Source: an uncultured Gemmiger sp.
GTDB lineage: Bacteria > Bacillota > Clostridia > Oscillospirales > Ruminococcaceae
Length of the DNA: 62,387 nucleotides
Reading direction: 5' to 3'
NCBI GenBank assembly: GCA_947631565.1
Contig: CANRLV010000006.1
Location: forward strand, 1-62,387
Positions 51,932 through 59,935 of this stretch are shown here, one piece after another; position 1 is the stretch's first letter; each line of letters opens with the position of its first letter. The position numbers and the translations under genes were made by a program. Below the pieces are notes generated by a model, which saw nothing but the letters and a program-made list of their open reading frames with translations, searched no databases and was not told the origin of the DNA.

Positions 51932-53278
51932 TCACGCCCTGCGGCGGCGGCTGATAAGGCGCAGTCTTACCCGTCTGGAAACAAGGATCACGGCCCCAAG
52001 AAACAACAAATCTACATATGTGGTCATAGCCAAACCTGAATTGGTGAAAAAAGAACACATCCCTTCAACGATCCACAAAATCAAATACTCGTTTCCTTTA
52101 TGGTGGACATGATCCTTTTTCAAAAATATTTCGTTGAACATTTTTTCAGCATATCCGTATCCCCAGCCTGCGATGAGCGCCGCCAGCGCCACGCCCGGGA
52201 ACCCGAAATTCAGATATCCCTCCATCCCCAAGCCGCCGCGCAGCCCAAAATGGTTTGACATATTAAAAAGACGCATCGTAGTAACTCGTCCAAAACTCCA
52301 ATTTCTTCTGAACGCAGACAGGCCGGAGGGAATAAAGGAAATGAGCCCCGCCAGATATGTTTTGCCCCAGAAAAACTGCCCCGGAAATTTGTTGTGCATT
52401 CCCATTAAAATAAATGCACCGTCGCGCAGATCGGAAAAAGTATTCCCGTTCAGGAGCTCGTTTATCAAAAGCTCTACGGTAATGTCATTTACGCCGACGC
52501 GGTAAAAGGCCAACGCCAGACCGACAACGGTCACCGCCCCGATGAGAACAATGATATGATAGAAAGACCGTCTTTTTGCTTTGCCGGAAATGACTGTCTT
52601 TTGTTTTGTGATTTGTTTTTGGTAGAAATAGATGATCATCGTAGGGACAATAACGGTCAGGAGAGCGTTCGAGCGAGATCCGGTAAACAACAAGGTCATA
52701 ATGGCAACGATCAGCTTGACATGATCCGAGTGGTTGAAAACCATTCGCATCCCAAAATAAATCGCGCAGATCGTTATCACATCGGTCAAGGCCTGATAAA
52801 CAGGAGAGATGGCTGTATTATAAAAGAAACCTCGCCCTTGATTAAACAATGGGATTCCGCCGTTGAACGTATAAACAACAACATACCACAACACGATGAC
52901 AAGCCAAAAAAGCAATGTCATCACACCCGGATCGATTTTTGCGGACAAGGTATAGACAATGCTCCTTTCCAGCTTTACACGCTTTTTCCCCAGTTCAACA
53001 GCCATCATCATAAAAATCTCGAAAATCAACGCAATCGAATTAATAACGATCGCTTTGTCGAGGTATTCTCGCATCGACGCTATATTTGTGATCCCTAAAG
53101 CCCGCCACGGGGTAGGGTCATTATAAAACCGGGGACTGATCAGGTATACGAATATCTGCATCAGAATTGTAATCATAAAAGGAGAAAAAATATACTTTCT
53201 CATTTTGAATTTTGTGATAAAGTAAAATCCGCTCGTCCCTATCGCGGCCACATAGAAAATGCCTGCCAAAAAACTCAT
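51932..53278 (-). CDS. wzy: Wzy-type polysaccharide polymerase
   Basis: A 448-residue integral membrane protein with about ten to twelve segments and a large extracytoplasmic loop (about 260-350). The layout matches O-antigen/capsule polymerases of the EpsG/O-antigen ligase type; sequence conservation in this family is low, so the call relies on topology and place. AAAGGAG precedes the ATG. Confidence 0.7.
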   Translation of the reverse strand: MSFLAGIFYVAAIGTSGFYFITKFKMRKYIFSPFMITILMQIFVYLISPRFYNDPTPWRALGITNIASMREYLDKAIVINSIALIFEIFMMMAVELGKKRVKLERSIVYTLSAKIDPGVMTLLFWLVIVLWYVVVYTFNGGIPLFNQGRGFFYNTAISPVYQALTDVITICAIYFGMRMVFNHSDHVKLIVAIMTLLFTGSRSNALLTVIVPTMIIYFYQKQITKQKTVISGKAKRRSFYHIIVLIGAVTVVGLALAFYRVGVNDITVELLINELLNGNTFSDLRDGAFILMGMHNKFPGQFFWGKTYLAGLISFIPSGLSAFRRNWSFGRVTTMRLFNMSNHFGLRGGLGMEGYLNFGFPGVALAALIAGWGYGYAEKMFNEIFLKKDHVHHKGNEYLILWIVEGMCSFFTNSGLAMTTYVDLLFLGAVILVSRRVRLRLISRRRRA

Positions 53279-53321
53279 ATATCAACTTTTCTCCTTTATA
53301 TTTTGCCCCTTTTGACCCTTT

Positions 53322-54362
53322 TTACAGGCTATTCAGAACGGCCAGCAGTTCTCTTGCCGATTTTTCCCAGCTGTATTTTTTCAGGATGCCATCCCCCGCT
53401 GCTTCGGATATTTCACTGAGCCGGGTCAGGTCCGCATGACCGTCATAGGGATCGATATAATTCACTGAATCGCCGAACATTTCGTGCATGACCGGAATAT
53501 CGGATACAACAAGGCAGCGTGCGCCCGCCGAAAGCGCTTCCAGGGGCGTCAGGCCAAACCCTTCATAGAAAGAGGGGAACAGGAAAGCTTTACATTCGCG
53601 CATCAGGGTCTTGGCTTCTGCATCGCTGACATACCCCAAAAAGCGCATATTGGACGGGGGCTCCGTTTCCAATATACTTGAAAAGACTTTTTCGTTGATA
53701 GACCCTGCAATCGCAAATTGGTATTCTGGGTACTGCCTGGCAGTCTGTGCGATCCACGTAAAGTTTTTATCGGGATCAAGGCTGCCCAAAGCAAAGTAGA
53801 AGTTTCCGCTTGATAATTGATATTTGCTTACAGCGTTTTCATCATAGCCGATCCTTGCATAATGCTCCCAACAGCTTGGAACAACACGGATTTGTCTTTT
53901 TAGTTTCCCATAATACTTTTCTATCTCATTTTTCGAAAACTCGGAAACGGTGATCAACTGATATGCTCTGCGTGCTGCGTTTGAAAAGAGAATACGGTAC
54001 CACAAGGTAAACAATGCACTGAAATATTGGGGACACGCCCTTATCTTTACATCATGGATACATATGACTCCGGGGACGGCCAAGGGACTGGCGTTGCACA
54101 AATTCAAGGGGATCCTGCCATGCCGCAGCGCATAGATCGGAAAGCTGATTTGTTCCCACAACACTCCCTGGAGATGTCCGATCCTTTTGATTTGGATATT
54201 CTGATACTGCGGGATATCCTTCACATTTGGCGGAACAGCGATTTCCAGCTGTCCCGGTTGTGTAAGCTTGTCCAACGCACCCACGATCTCAAGGGCATAT
54301 CGCTGCACACCGGTGATCCGCTGCGATAAAAATTTGCCGTTGATGACATAGCTTTTCTGCAT
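53322..54362 (-). CDS. GT4-family glycosyltransferase
   Basis: A 346-residue GT-B enzyme. N-terminal GKFLSQRITGVQRYALEIV is typical of mannosyltransferase-like GT4 members. The donor-site pattern is in FYFALGSLDPDKNF, FLFPSFYEGFGLTPLEALSAG and the E-x7-E block. Donor and acceptor are unknown. It starts immediately after the stop of the preceding gene. Confidence 0.82.
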   Translation of the reverse strand: MQKSYVINGKFLSQRITGVQRYALEIVGALDKLTQPGQLEIAVPPNVKDIPQYQNIQIKRIGHLQGVLWEQISFPIYALRHGRIPLNLCNASPLAVPGVICIHDVKIRACPQYFSALFTLWYRILFSNAARRAYQLITVSEFSKNEIEKYYGKLKRQIRVVPSCWEHYARIGYDENAVSKYQLSSGNFYFALGSLDPDKNFTWIAQTARQYPEYQFAIAGSINEKVFSSILETEPPSNMRFLGYVSDAEAKTLMRECKAFLFPSFYEGFGLTPLEALSAGARCLVVSDIPVMHEMFGDSVNYIDPYDGHADLTRLSEISEAAGDGILKKYSWEKSARELLAVLNSL

Positions 54363-55550
54363 TTAACAGTACCCCTTGGCCATCAGAGCATCTTCATCAG
54401 TTTCTGAAATCAATTCCCGGATGTTTTTTTGGAACTGCTCCGTTGTAAAGTTCTCCAGCACACGCTGGCGGGCGTTCTTACCGTATTGCTCCCGCAGTGC
54501 CGGGTCATCCGCCAGCTTTTGCAGGGCCTCGGCGTAGGCCTTGCTGTCTCTGTTGGGGCACTCGATACCCGTTACGCCGTCAAGATTGACGAAATTCACT
54601 CCACTGCCGGGGATGGTGAAAGTGACGGCCGGTTTGCCAAAATACATAGCCTCCGCCAGTGCGATGCCAAACGCCTCGTTTTTTGTGACAGACGAAAAGC
54701 AGAAAATATCGCATGCCTGATAATAGGCGATCGCCTCTTTATCGCTTATGCGCCCTGGCAAAACAACTTTTTCATCATTTGCTGCCTGCTGCTTCAGTTC
54801 CTCGGTCAACGGTCCCTGCCCGCCGATAACGATTCGGAACCTGTCATCCAAATATTTGGCTGCTTCGATCAGATACTCATATCCTTTATAATGTACATGC
54901 CGGCCCAAGGCAAAGCAGAGGATTTTTCCCTCGTACCGTTTGCGGATATCATCCGCGATCTTTGTTGTTTGTTCGGTGATTTTTATCCGTTCAGTGCTAA
55001 TGCAGTTATATACGACATGACATTTCGATCGGAACAGCTGCAGATACCGGCTTCCGTCTATATACTGTGCCGAGGTAGGAGCCACAACATCTGCACGCTG
55101 CAAAAGCGACAGGTTCTGTCCGTGGAACATCTTCCCCAGTATCTTCTGCCTTGTGATATCCAAATGCCAATATACGATAAGTTTAAATTTTTGCTTTTTA
55201 TGTGCCAGCAAAAACGCCGCCATATAAGGGTTGGGATAATGGAAAATCACGATATCCGGGTCAAATTCCTTCATGAGGCGATGCAGCTCAAACGGATACG
55301 ATGGCGACAGCAGCTGTGAAGCGACCTGACAGATGGACCCGCACCGAATGATCTCCACGCCGTCGATCCAATCCCGGACAGACTGGCTGCGCTTGCGCAC
55401 CATGTCGCCGTCCGATCCTTCATCCCCCAGGCAGATGACCTTTTGCTCAATATCGTCCATACCGTTCAAGGCGTGGACGATATCTCGGCTCACCTGCTCA
55501 ATGCCGCCGATATGGGGATAATAGGCCCGCGTAATTTGAAGTATGCGCAT
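54363..55550 (-). CDS. GT4-family glycosyltransferase
   Basis: A 395-residue GT-B enzyme (ITRAYYPHIGGIEQVSRDIV). It has LCFALGRHVHYKGYEYLIEA for the donor domain start and FGIALAEAMYFGKPAVTF for the E-x7-E region. Its place after the heptose genes makes a heptosyl or related transfer possible, but that is inference. It is one of two adjacent GT4 genes. Confidence 0.85.
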   Translation of the reverse strand: MRILQITRAYYPHIGGIEQVSRDIVHALNGMDDIEQKVICLGDEGSDGDMVRKRSQSVRDWIDGVEIIRCGSICQVASQLLSPSYPFELHRLMKEFDPDIVIFHYPNPYMAAFLLAHKKQKFKLIVYWHLDITRQKILGKMFHGQNLSLLQRADVVAPTSAQYIDGSRYLQLFRSKCHVVYNCISTERIKITEQTTKIADDIRKRYEGKILCFALGRHVHYKGYEYLIEAAKYLDDRFRIVIGGQGPLTEELKQQAANDEKVVLPGRISDKEAIAYYQACDIFCFSSVTKNEAFGIALAEAMYFGKPAVTFTIPGSGVNFVNLDGVTGIECPNRDSKAYAEALQKLADDPALREQYGKNARQRVLENFTTEQFQKNIRELISETDEDALMAKGYC

Positions 55551-55628
55551 TTCATACTGCCTCCACTGCTATATGGTCACTTTTGCCATTTGAAGCGATG
55601 CAGCCTCTGCTGCCAACGATCACAGCCT

Positions 55629-56291
55629 TCAGGGCTTTGTCCATGTCTCTGCAAAGAACCGTTCTTCCAGCATCAAACACAGGCAGTGATACACCGGCAG
55701 ATGCAGCTCCTGGATCATAAAGGTCTCGGTCGCCGGCGCCTTGATGCACACGTCTGCCATGGCGGACAGCTTGCTGTCCTTCTGGCCGGTCAGGCCGATG
55801 ACCGGCATCCCCTTGGCCCTGGCCACCGTGGCCGCGTACAGCACGTTCTTGCTGTTGCCGCTGGTCGAGATGCCCAGGAACACATCCCCCGCCCTGCCGT
55901 AGCCGTTCACCTGCTGCGCAAAGCAAAGCAGCGGCTCGCAGTCGTTCATGTAGGCGGTGGAAAGCGCCGGATGCCCGTCCAGCGCGATGGCCGGCAGCGC
56001 GCCCTGCAGGTTCTCGGCCAGCACCGGGCCCAGCTCCGGGTGGGCCGCCTTCAGCCTTGCGGCGTACTCTGCGCCCGGCTTGCGCGGCTTGACAAAGCCC
56101 TTCATCAGCTCGCCGACGATGTGCTCGGCGTCCGCCGCGCTGCCGCCGTTGCCGGCGATCAGCAGCTTGCCGCCGTTTTCATAACAGGCAGCGAGCACCT
56201 CATACGCCCTTTGGATGTCTGCCCGGCACACGGCCAGCGCCGGATACCTCTCCGTCAACTGGTCCAGACGGGCTTCTACATTCGGCTCCAT
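55629..56291 (-). CDS. gmhA: sedoheptulose-7-phosphate isomerase GmhA
   Basis: A 220-residue SIS-domain enzyme with GKLLIAGNGGSAADAEHIVGE, GISTSGNSKNVL and an ETFMIQELHLPVYH C-terminal block. It converts sedoheptulose-7-P to D-glycero-D-manno-heptose-7-P, the first step of the heptose pathway. Its start overlaps the preceding gene by 16 bases. Confidence 0.92.
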   Translation of the reverse strand: MEPNVEARLDQLTERYPALAVCRADIQRAYEVLAACYENGGKLLIAGNGGSAADAEHIVGELMKGFVKPRKPGAEYAARLKAAHPELGPVLAENLQGALPAIALDGHPALSTAYMNDCEPLLCFAQQVNGYGRAGDVFLGISTSGNSKNVLYAATVARAKGMPVIGLTGQKDSKLSAMADVCIKAPATETFMIQELHLPVYHCLCLMLEERFFAETWTKP

Positions 56292-57544
56292 GCCTCTTCC
56301 TCCCCGATCTTTGCAACGGCCTGTGCCAGGCTGTCAATGCCGTCCTCGCCGATGCGCACACACCGGCAGCCGGCCGCCTGCCCGGCCCGTATATCGTTCT
56401 CGCCGTCGCCGACCATCCAGGACTGCTTTAAGTCGATGTTCAGGTCCTGCGCCGCCCGCAGCAGCATCCCCGGCTTGGGCTTGCGGCAGTCACAGTCGAT
56501 CTTGAGCTCCGGCACCTCGCCGGCAAAGCCCTTGTCCGGGTGGTGGGGGCAGTAGTAGATGGCATCCAGATACGCGCCCTGTTCCCCGAGCAGCGTCTCC
56601 ATCTTGTTGTGGATCTCATCCAGCTGCGCGCGCGTGACCTCGCCGCGGGCGATGACCGGCTGGTTGGTCACAACGATGGCCAGATGCCCGGCCCGGTTTA
56701 TCTCGCGTATCGCCTCGGCCGCGCCGGGCAGCAGCTCAAAATCGTCAATGTCCCGCAAAAAGCCGACGTAGCGGTTGATGGTCCCGTCGCGGTCCAGAAA
56801 GACCGCCTTTTGCTTGCGCCGCAGGTTGCGGGCCTCTATCCTGCCTTCCCGGCAGTCCCGGCTGACCTGCTCATACCGTTCCGGCGTGCCCATATCCTTG
56901 ACGTATTCCGGACTGTCGTAGCAGAACAGCTTGCCCGTGCCGGCCAGCGGTTTGAGCAGCTGCCGGTCCAGGTCGACCTTGGGGGTATCCGGGCGGTGCT
57001 CCAGCAATCTGGGCGATAGGATATGCAGCCCGGCGTTGACACGGTTCTTGTAGTACCGGGGGCGCTCATCCTCCTTGGCCAACCATTGCTGCACCGCGCC
57101 GTTCCCGTCGGCAACGATAAGACCGCTGTCATAGGGGTGGTCGTTGGGGTGGGTGAACAGCGTGGCCAACCCGCCGCGGCGGCGGTGGAACGCGACAAAA
57201 CGCCCGAAATCAATGTCGAACAGTGAATCGGCGTTGAGCAGCAGGAAATCCTCGCTCAGTTTGTCTTTCAGCTCAAACAGCGCCCCAGCGTTGCCCAGGG
57301 GCTGCTGTTCTATGTAATATTGGAGCTGCACGCCGAAGCGCTCCCCGCCCCCGAAATAGTCGATGATCTTGTCCGCCATATGGCTGACGGTCAAAATGAT
57401 ATCGGTAAAGCCCTGCTCGCGCAGGCAGGTGAGCTCGCGCTCCAACACCGGCACGCCCGCCAGCGGGATCATCGGCTTGGGGATATCGCTTGCCAGCGAT
57501 GCGATGCGCGTCCCGCGCCCGCCGGCCATGATGACGGTCTTCAT
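56276..57544 (-). CDS. fusion of heptose-1-P guanylyltransferase (HddC) and heptose-bisphosphatase (GmhB)
   Basis: A 422-residue bifunctional protein. Residues 1-235 form a nucleotidyltransferase (IMAGGRGTRIASL, KPMIPLAG, LLLNADSLFDID). Residues 247-422 form a GmhB-type HAD phosphatase (FLDRDGTINRYVG), with the zinc ligands in YYCPHHPD and IDCDCRKPKPGML and the motif VGDGENDIRAG. It would remove the 7-phosphate and then make GDP-heptose. In characterised pathways these are separate proteins. Confidence 0.88.
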   Translation of the reverse strand: MKTVIMAGGRGTRIASLASDIPKPMIPLAGVPVLERELTCLREQGFTDIILTVSHMADKIIDYFGGGERFGVQLQYYIEQQPLGNAGALFELKDKLSEDFLLLNADSLFDIDFGRFVAFHRRRGGLATLFTHPNDHPYDSGLIVADGNGAVQQWLAKEDERPRYYKNRVNAGLHILSPRLLEHRPDTPKVDLDRQLLKPLAGTGKLFCYDSPEYVKDMGTPERYEQVSRDCREGRIEARNLRRKQKAVFLDRDGTINRYVGFLRDIDDFELLPGAAEAIREINRAGHLAIVVTNQPVIARGEVTRAQLDEIHNKMETLLGEQGAYLDAIYYCPHHPDKGFAGEVPELKIDCDCRKPKPGMLLRAAQDLNIDLKQSWMVGDGENDIRAGQAAGCRCVRIGEDGIDSLAQAVAKIGEEEAWSRM

Positions 57545-57568
57545 GCTTACATGACCTTCTTTTGCCGG

Positions 57569-58570
57569 TCAGGTGCGCGGCTCATAGCTTTCCGGTGTAT
57601 AGTGGATGACCCGTGTACCGCCGTTCTCAAACGCGAAGGGAATGTACATCAGGTCCTGCATCGCTTCGTGCACGGCGGCCTGCTTTTCCGGCGGCACATA
57701 GAAGATCAGGAACCCGCCGCCGCCGGCGCCCAGCAGCTTGCCGCCCAAGGCGCCGGCCGCGATGCCCTTTTCATACAAGGCATCGATGCTGTCGGTCGAG
57801 ATGGCGGCACCGGTCTGACGCTTTAAGCGCCACGTCCGGTCCAGCAGGCGGCCGAACTCGTCCAAATCAGAATAAGCGTCTGTGAGGACGGCTTCCGCTT
57901 CATCGACCAGCGCCAGCATCGCCTTGAGCCGGGCGGTCTTGTCCTGACTGCCCGCCGCGTTGGCCTTCTGCACATCGGAGGAAAAGCGCGTGAAGCCGGT
58001 GAAGAACATGAGCAGGTTGTCATTGAGCTGCTGCTTGCGCGCCGGCGAGATGATGACCGGCCGTACCTCAAACCCGTTGGGGCCGAAATCGATGCGGTTG
58101 AACCCGCCGTACGCCGCCGCGATCTGGTCCTGCCAGCCGCCGGCCTCCGCGCACAATGTGCGCTCCAGATAAATGGCCTCCTCGGCCAAACGCTTTTTGT
58201 CGGCATATTTGCCCTTGAGCGCATAGAAAGCGTTGAGCAGGCCCACCGCGAAGGAGCTGCTGGTACCCAGCCCGGAACGGGCCGGCAGGTCGGCCTCATA
58301 GTTGATGCGCAGCTCATGCATATCCAGCATCTTCATCGCGTTGCGCACGGCCGGATGCTGGATATCGTCAACGCTCGTCACGCGCTCGGTCCTGGAATAC
58401 ACGACCTCGGTGCTGAAGTCAAAAAAACGCGGCAGGTGGCGGACATTCACATAGCAGTATTTATCAAATGTCGTGGAGAGCACCGCGCCGCCATGCTCGC
58501 GAAAAAAGCTCTCCATATCCGTCCCGCCGCCGAAAAACGACATACGGAAAGGCGTTTTTGTGATGACCAT
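57569..58570 (-). CDS. hddA: D-glycero-D-manno-heptose 7-phosphate kinase HddA
   Basis: A 333-residue GHMP kinase with PFRMSFFGGGTDM at the start, the ATP loop ARSGLGTSSSFAVG and the C-terminal GGKLLGAGGGGFL. It adds the 1-phosphate in the GDP-heptose route. It is the first structural gene of the operon, 44 bases past the stop of the leader frame. Confidence 0.9.
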   Translation of the reverse strand: MVITKTPFRMSFFGGGTDMESFFREHGGAVLSTTFDKYCYVNVRHLPRFFDFSTEVVYSRTERVTSVDDIQHPAVRNAMKMLDMHELRINYEADLPARSGLGTSSSFAVGLLNAFYALKGKYADKKRLAEEAIYLERTLCAEAGGWQDQIAAAYGGFNRIDFGPNGFEVRPVIISPARKQQLNDNLLMFFTGFTRFSSDVQKANAAGSQDKTARLKAMLALVDEAEAVLTDAYSDLDEFGRLLDRTWRLKRQTGAAISTDSIDALYEKGIAAGALGGKLLGAGGGGFLIFYVPPEKQAAVHEAMQDLMYIPFAFENGGTRVIHYTPESYEPRT

Positions 58571-58613
58571 CCTTTTTCAACCACTTTCCCAAAAATCTCA
58601 GGCAAAAAGCCCT

Positions 58614-58889
58614 CTAAAGGCGCTCATATTCCGGTTCCGCACCGGGTGCACATGGTATCGGCATCAGCATCCCCTGGCGCCCGCTGCGCCTTCCCGCTGC
58701 TGCCGGCCAGCATTCCCGGGCCGCCGCGCAGACAACACAGCAAGGGACAAGCCGGCACAGCCTGTCCCCACAAGGGCGGTCTTTAAGTTGCTTCCTTTCG
58801 TAGTCTCCTTTTGAACCAATCTTCTCTTTCCCTTCTGAAATCCTTCCAGCCTGCCAGAAGAGAATTACCCCCCCCCCGGAGGATGTCAT
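58614..58889 (-). CDS. leader frame with a G10 tract upstream of hddA
   Basis: In the present phase a 91-codon frame runs from ATG 58889 (or a GTG at 58958) through the G10 tract (MTSSGGGVILF) to a TAG 44 bases before hddA. The composition (Cys/Arg/Pro-rich) does not look like a folded protein. No good Shine-Dalgarno site is seen, so its role would be translational or transcriptional control rather than a product. Confidence 0.4.
   Translation of the reverse strand: MTSSGGGVILFWQAGRISEGKEKIGSKGDYERKQLKDRPCGDRLCRLVPCCVVCAAARECWPAAAGRRSGRQGMLMPIPCAPGAEPEYERL
58868..58877 (-). repeat. G10 tract in the operon leader
   Basis: Ten G on the transcribed strand, about 100 bases downstream of the predicted transcription start. 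In the other two frames the tract is followed by TAA immediately or after about 28 codons. Confidence 0.85.
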
Positions 58890-58976
58890 TGGCGCCGGTA
58901 CGCTGCACTGCGTATGGCACGGGTATGAATACTTATACCAAGCCCTATATCTGGGCACACCCGGCCAAAATAAGCA

Positions 58977-59528
58977 CTAGCAGTATAGCATACAAGGGCT
59001 TAAAATACAAGACTCTCCCATAAAAAAGTGGTTTTTTATAAAATTTGGCAGAACAAACAAGGCTGTAAAGGCAAAATGCTTTTTCGGACCCTTTTGGGGC
59101 GCTCCTTTTTTGCAGGATCCTGCACTTTGTTTACCCTCCGAATATGGCAAAAAACCGTCAAAACGGACGGCGCGGCGGCGCAGCGGCGCCTCCAGCCCGC
59201 GGCCGTACAGCTCGTAGGCCAACTGGGTGTGAACCGTATACAGCCGGACGCGGTGTGCCTGCATCAGCTTGAGCAGCCCGAGCAGCTGGCGGTTTTTGTG
59301 GCTGATGTCGGAAAGCGTGGAGACGAGCACCGCGTCCGCTTTCTCCCGCCAGATACTGCCCATGAGCTTCCACAGGCCGGGGCGGCGCGACAGCTTCCCA
59401 TAGCTGCTGTCAGCGGAAGACCCGACGACCTGCATCCCCTGCTCCGCCGCCAGCTGCTGCAATACCTGCAGCAGCTGGCGGCACTCCTCTTCGTTCCTGC
59501 GGCGTGCATACAGCCAGACCTTCGTCAT
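58977..59528 (-). CDS. serine-resolvase-like protein without the catalytic serine
   Basis: A 183-residue protein resembling the catalytic domain of serine recombinases (WLYARRRNEEE; ADSSYGKLSRRPGLWKLM; KADAVLVSTLSDISHKN; AHRVRLYTV). In active enzymes the first block reads YxRVS, where the serine attacks DNA; here it is YARRR. No recognisable C-terminal DNA-binding domain follows, only a Lys/Phe-rich tail. It may act as a regulator or partner protein. The start at 59528 follows GGAG; a GTG at 59537 is the alternative. Confidence 0.6.
   Translation of the reverse strand: MTKVWLYARRRNEEECRQLLQVLQQLAAEQGMQVVGSSADSSYGKLSRRPGLWKLMGSIWREKADAVLVSTLSDISHKNRQLLGLLKLMQAHRVRLYTVHTQLAYELYGRGLEAPLRRRAVRFDGFLPYSEGKQSAGSCKKGAPQKGPKKHFAFTALFVLPNFIKNHFFMGESCILSPCMLYC
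58982..59010 (-). promoter_or_regulatory. promoter of the polysaccharide operon
   Basis: TTGTAT and TATACT are separated by 17 bases on the minus strand. It lies inside the 3' end of the resolvase-like gene. Confidence 0.65.
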
Positions 59529-59586
59529 GCTCTCCACCCCTTTTTACGCATCGATGGCCGGTTCGCGTATCCACATGATACACTTA

Positions 59587-59609
59587 TTGCACTTGTATTT
59601 CAAGTGCAA
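59587..59609. promoter_or_regulatory. perfect palindrome TTGCACTTG-N5-CAAGTGCAA, probable RHH operator
   Basis: A 9-bp perfect inverted repeat in the divergent region, with a further TTGCAC directly to the right (59611-59616). Ribbon-helix-helix proteins bind short repeated half-sites of this kind. Confidence 0.6.
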
Positions 59610-59676
59610 TTTGCACACGAATTTATGTGTTTGATTTGCGCACAGTTTTCGCCTAAAATAGGAATGAGGTGATGTT

Positions 59677-59847
59677 ATGGCTTTTTCGATTCAAAAGGAG
59701 GAATATGTCAACCGCACCTTCCGTCTGTCCAAATCTTTGGTGGACCGTATGGAGGCACTCTGTGATCTCAAGGGCATCTCTCTCAACAAGTTGACGGTAC
59801 AATGTATCGAATATGCGCTGGCCAACCTGGATACCGGTGATGTTTGA
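59677..59847 (+). CDS. ribbon-helix-helix (Arc/CopG-type) protein, 56 residues
   Basis: ATG 59677 has GAGGTGA 6 bases upstream. The core NRTFRLSKSLVDRMEALCD with GISLNKLTVQCIEYALANL is a ribbon-helix-helix pattern: a short beta strand, then two helices. Such dimers are DNA-binding repressors, antitoxins or plasmid partition regulators. It is divergent from the resolvase-like gene, with a palindrome between them. No toxin gene follows. Confidence 0.75.
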   Translation: MAFSIQKEEYVNRTFRLSKSLVDRMEALCDLKGISLNKLTVQCIEYALANLDTGDV

Positions 59848-59879
59848 TGGTATGCCGTCCGTCCTGTCCATAGCACGCA

Positions 59880-59921
59880 AAAACCGCCGCCGCGGTCCGT
59901 TGGGGCCGCGGCGGCGGTTTT
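59880..59921. terminator. bidirectional terminator between RHH and fic genes
   Basis: A 16-bp stem including AAAA/TTTT ends lies between two convergent genes. Confidence 0.85.
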
Positions 59922-59935
59922 GTTTGTGCGGTCGA

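Noticed and set aside
55552-55926. Separate gene overlapping the end of gmhA
   Set aside because: It is a frame shadow of gmhA with low-complexity product and no start signal.
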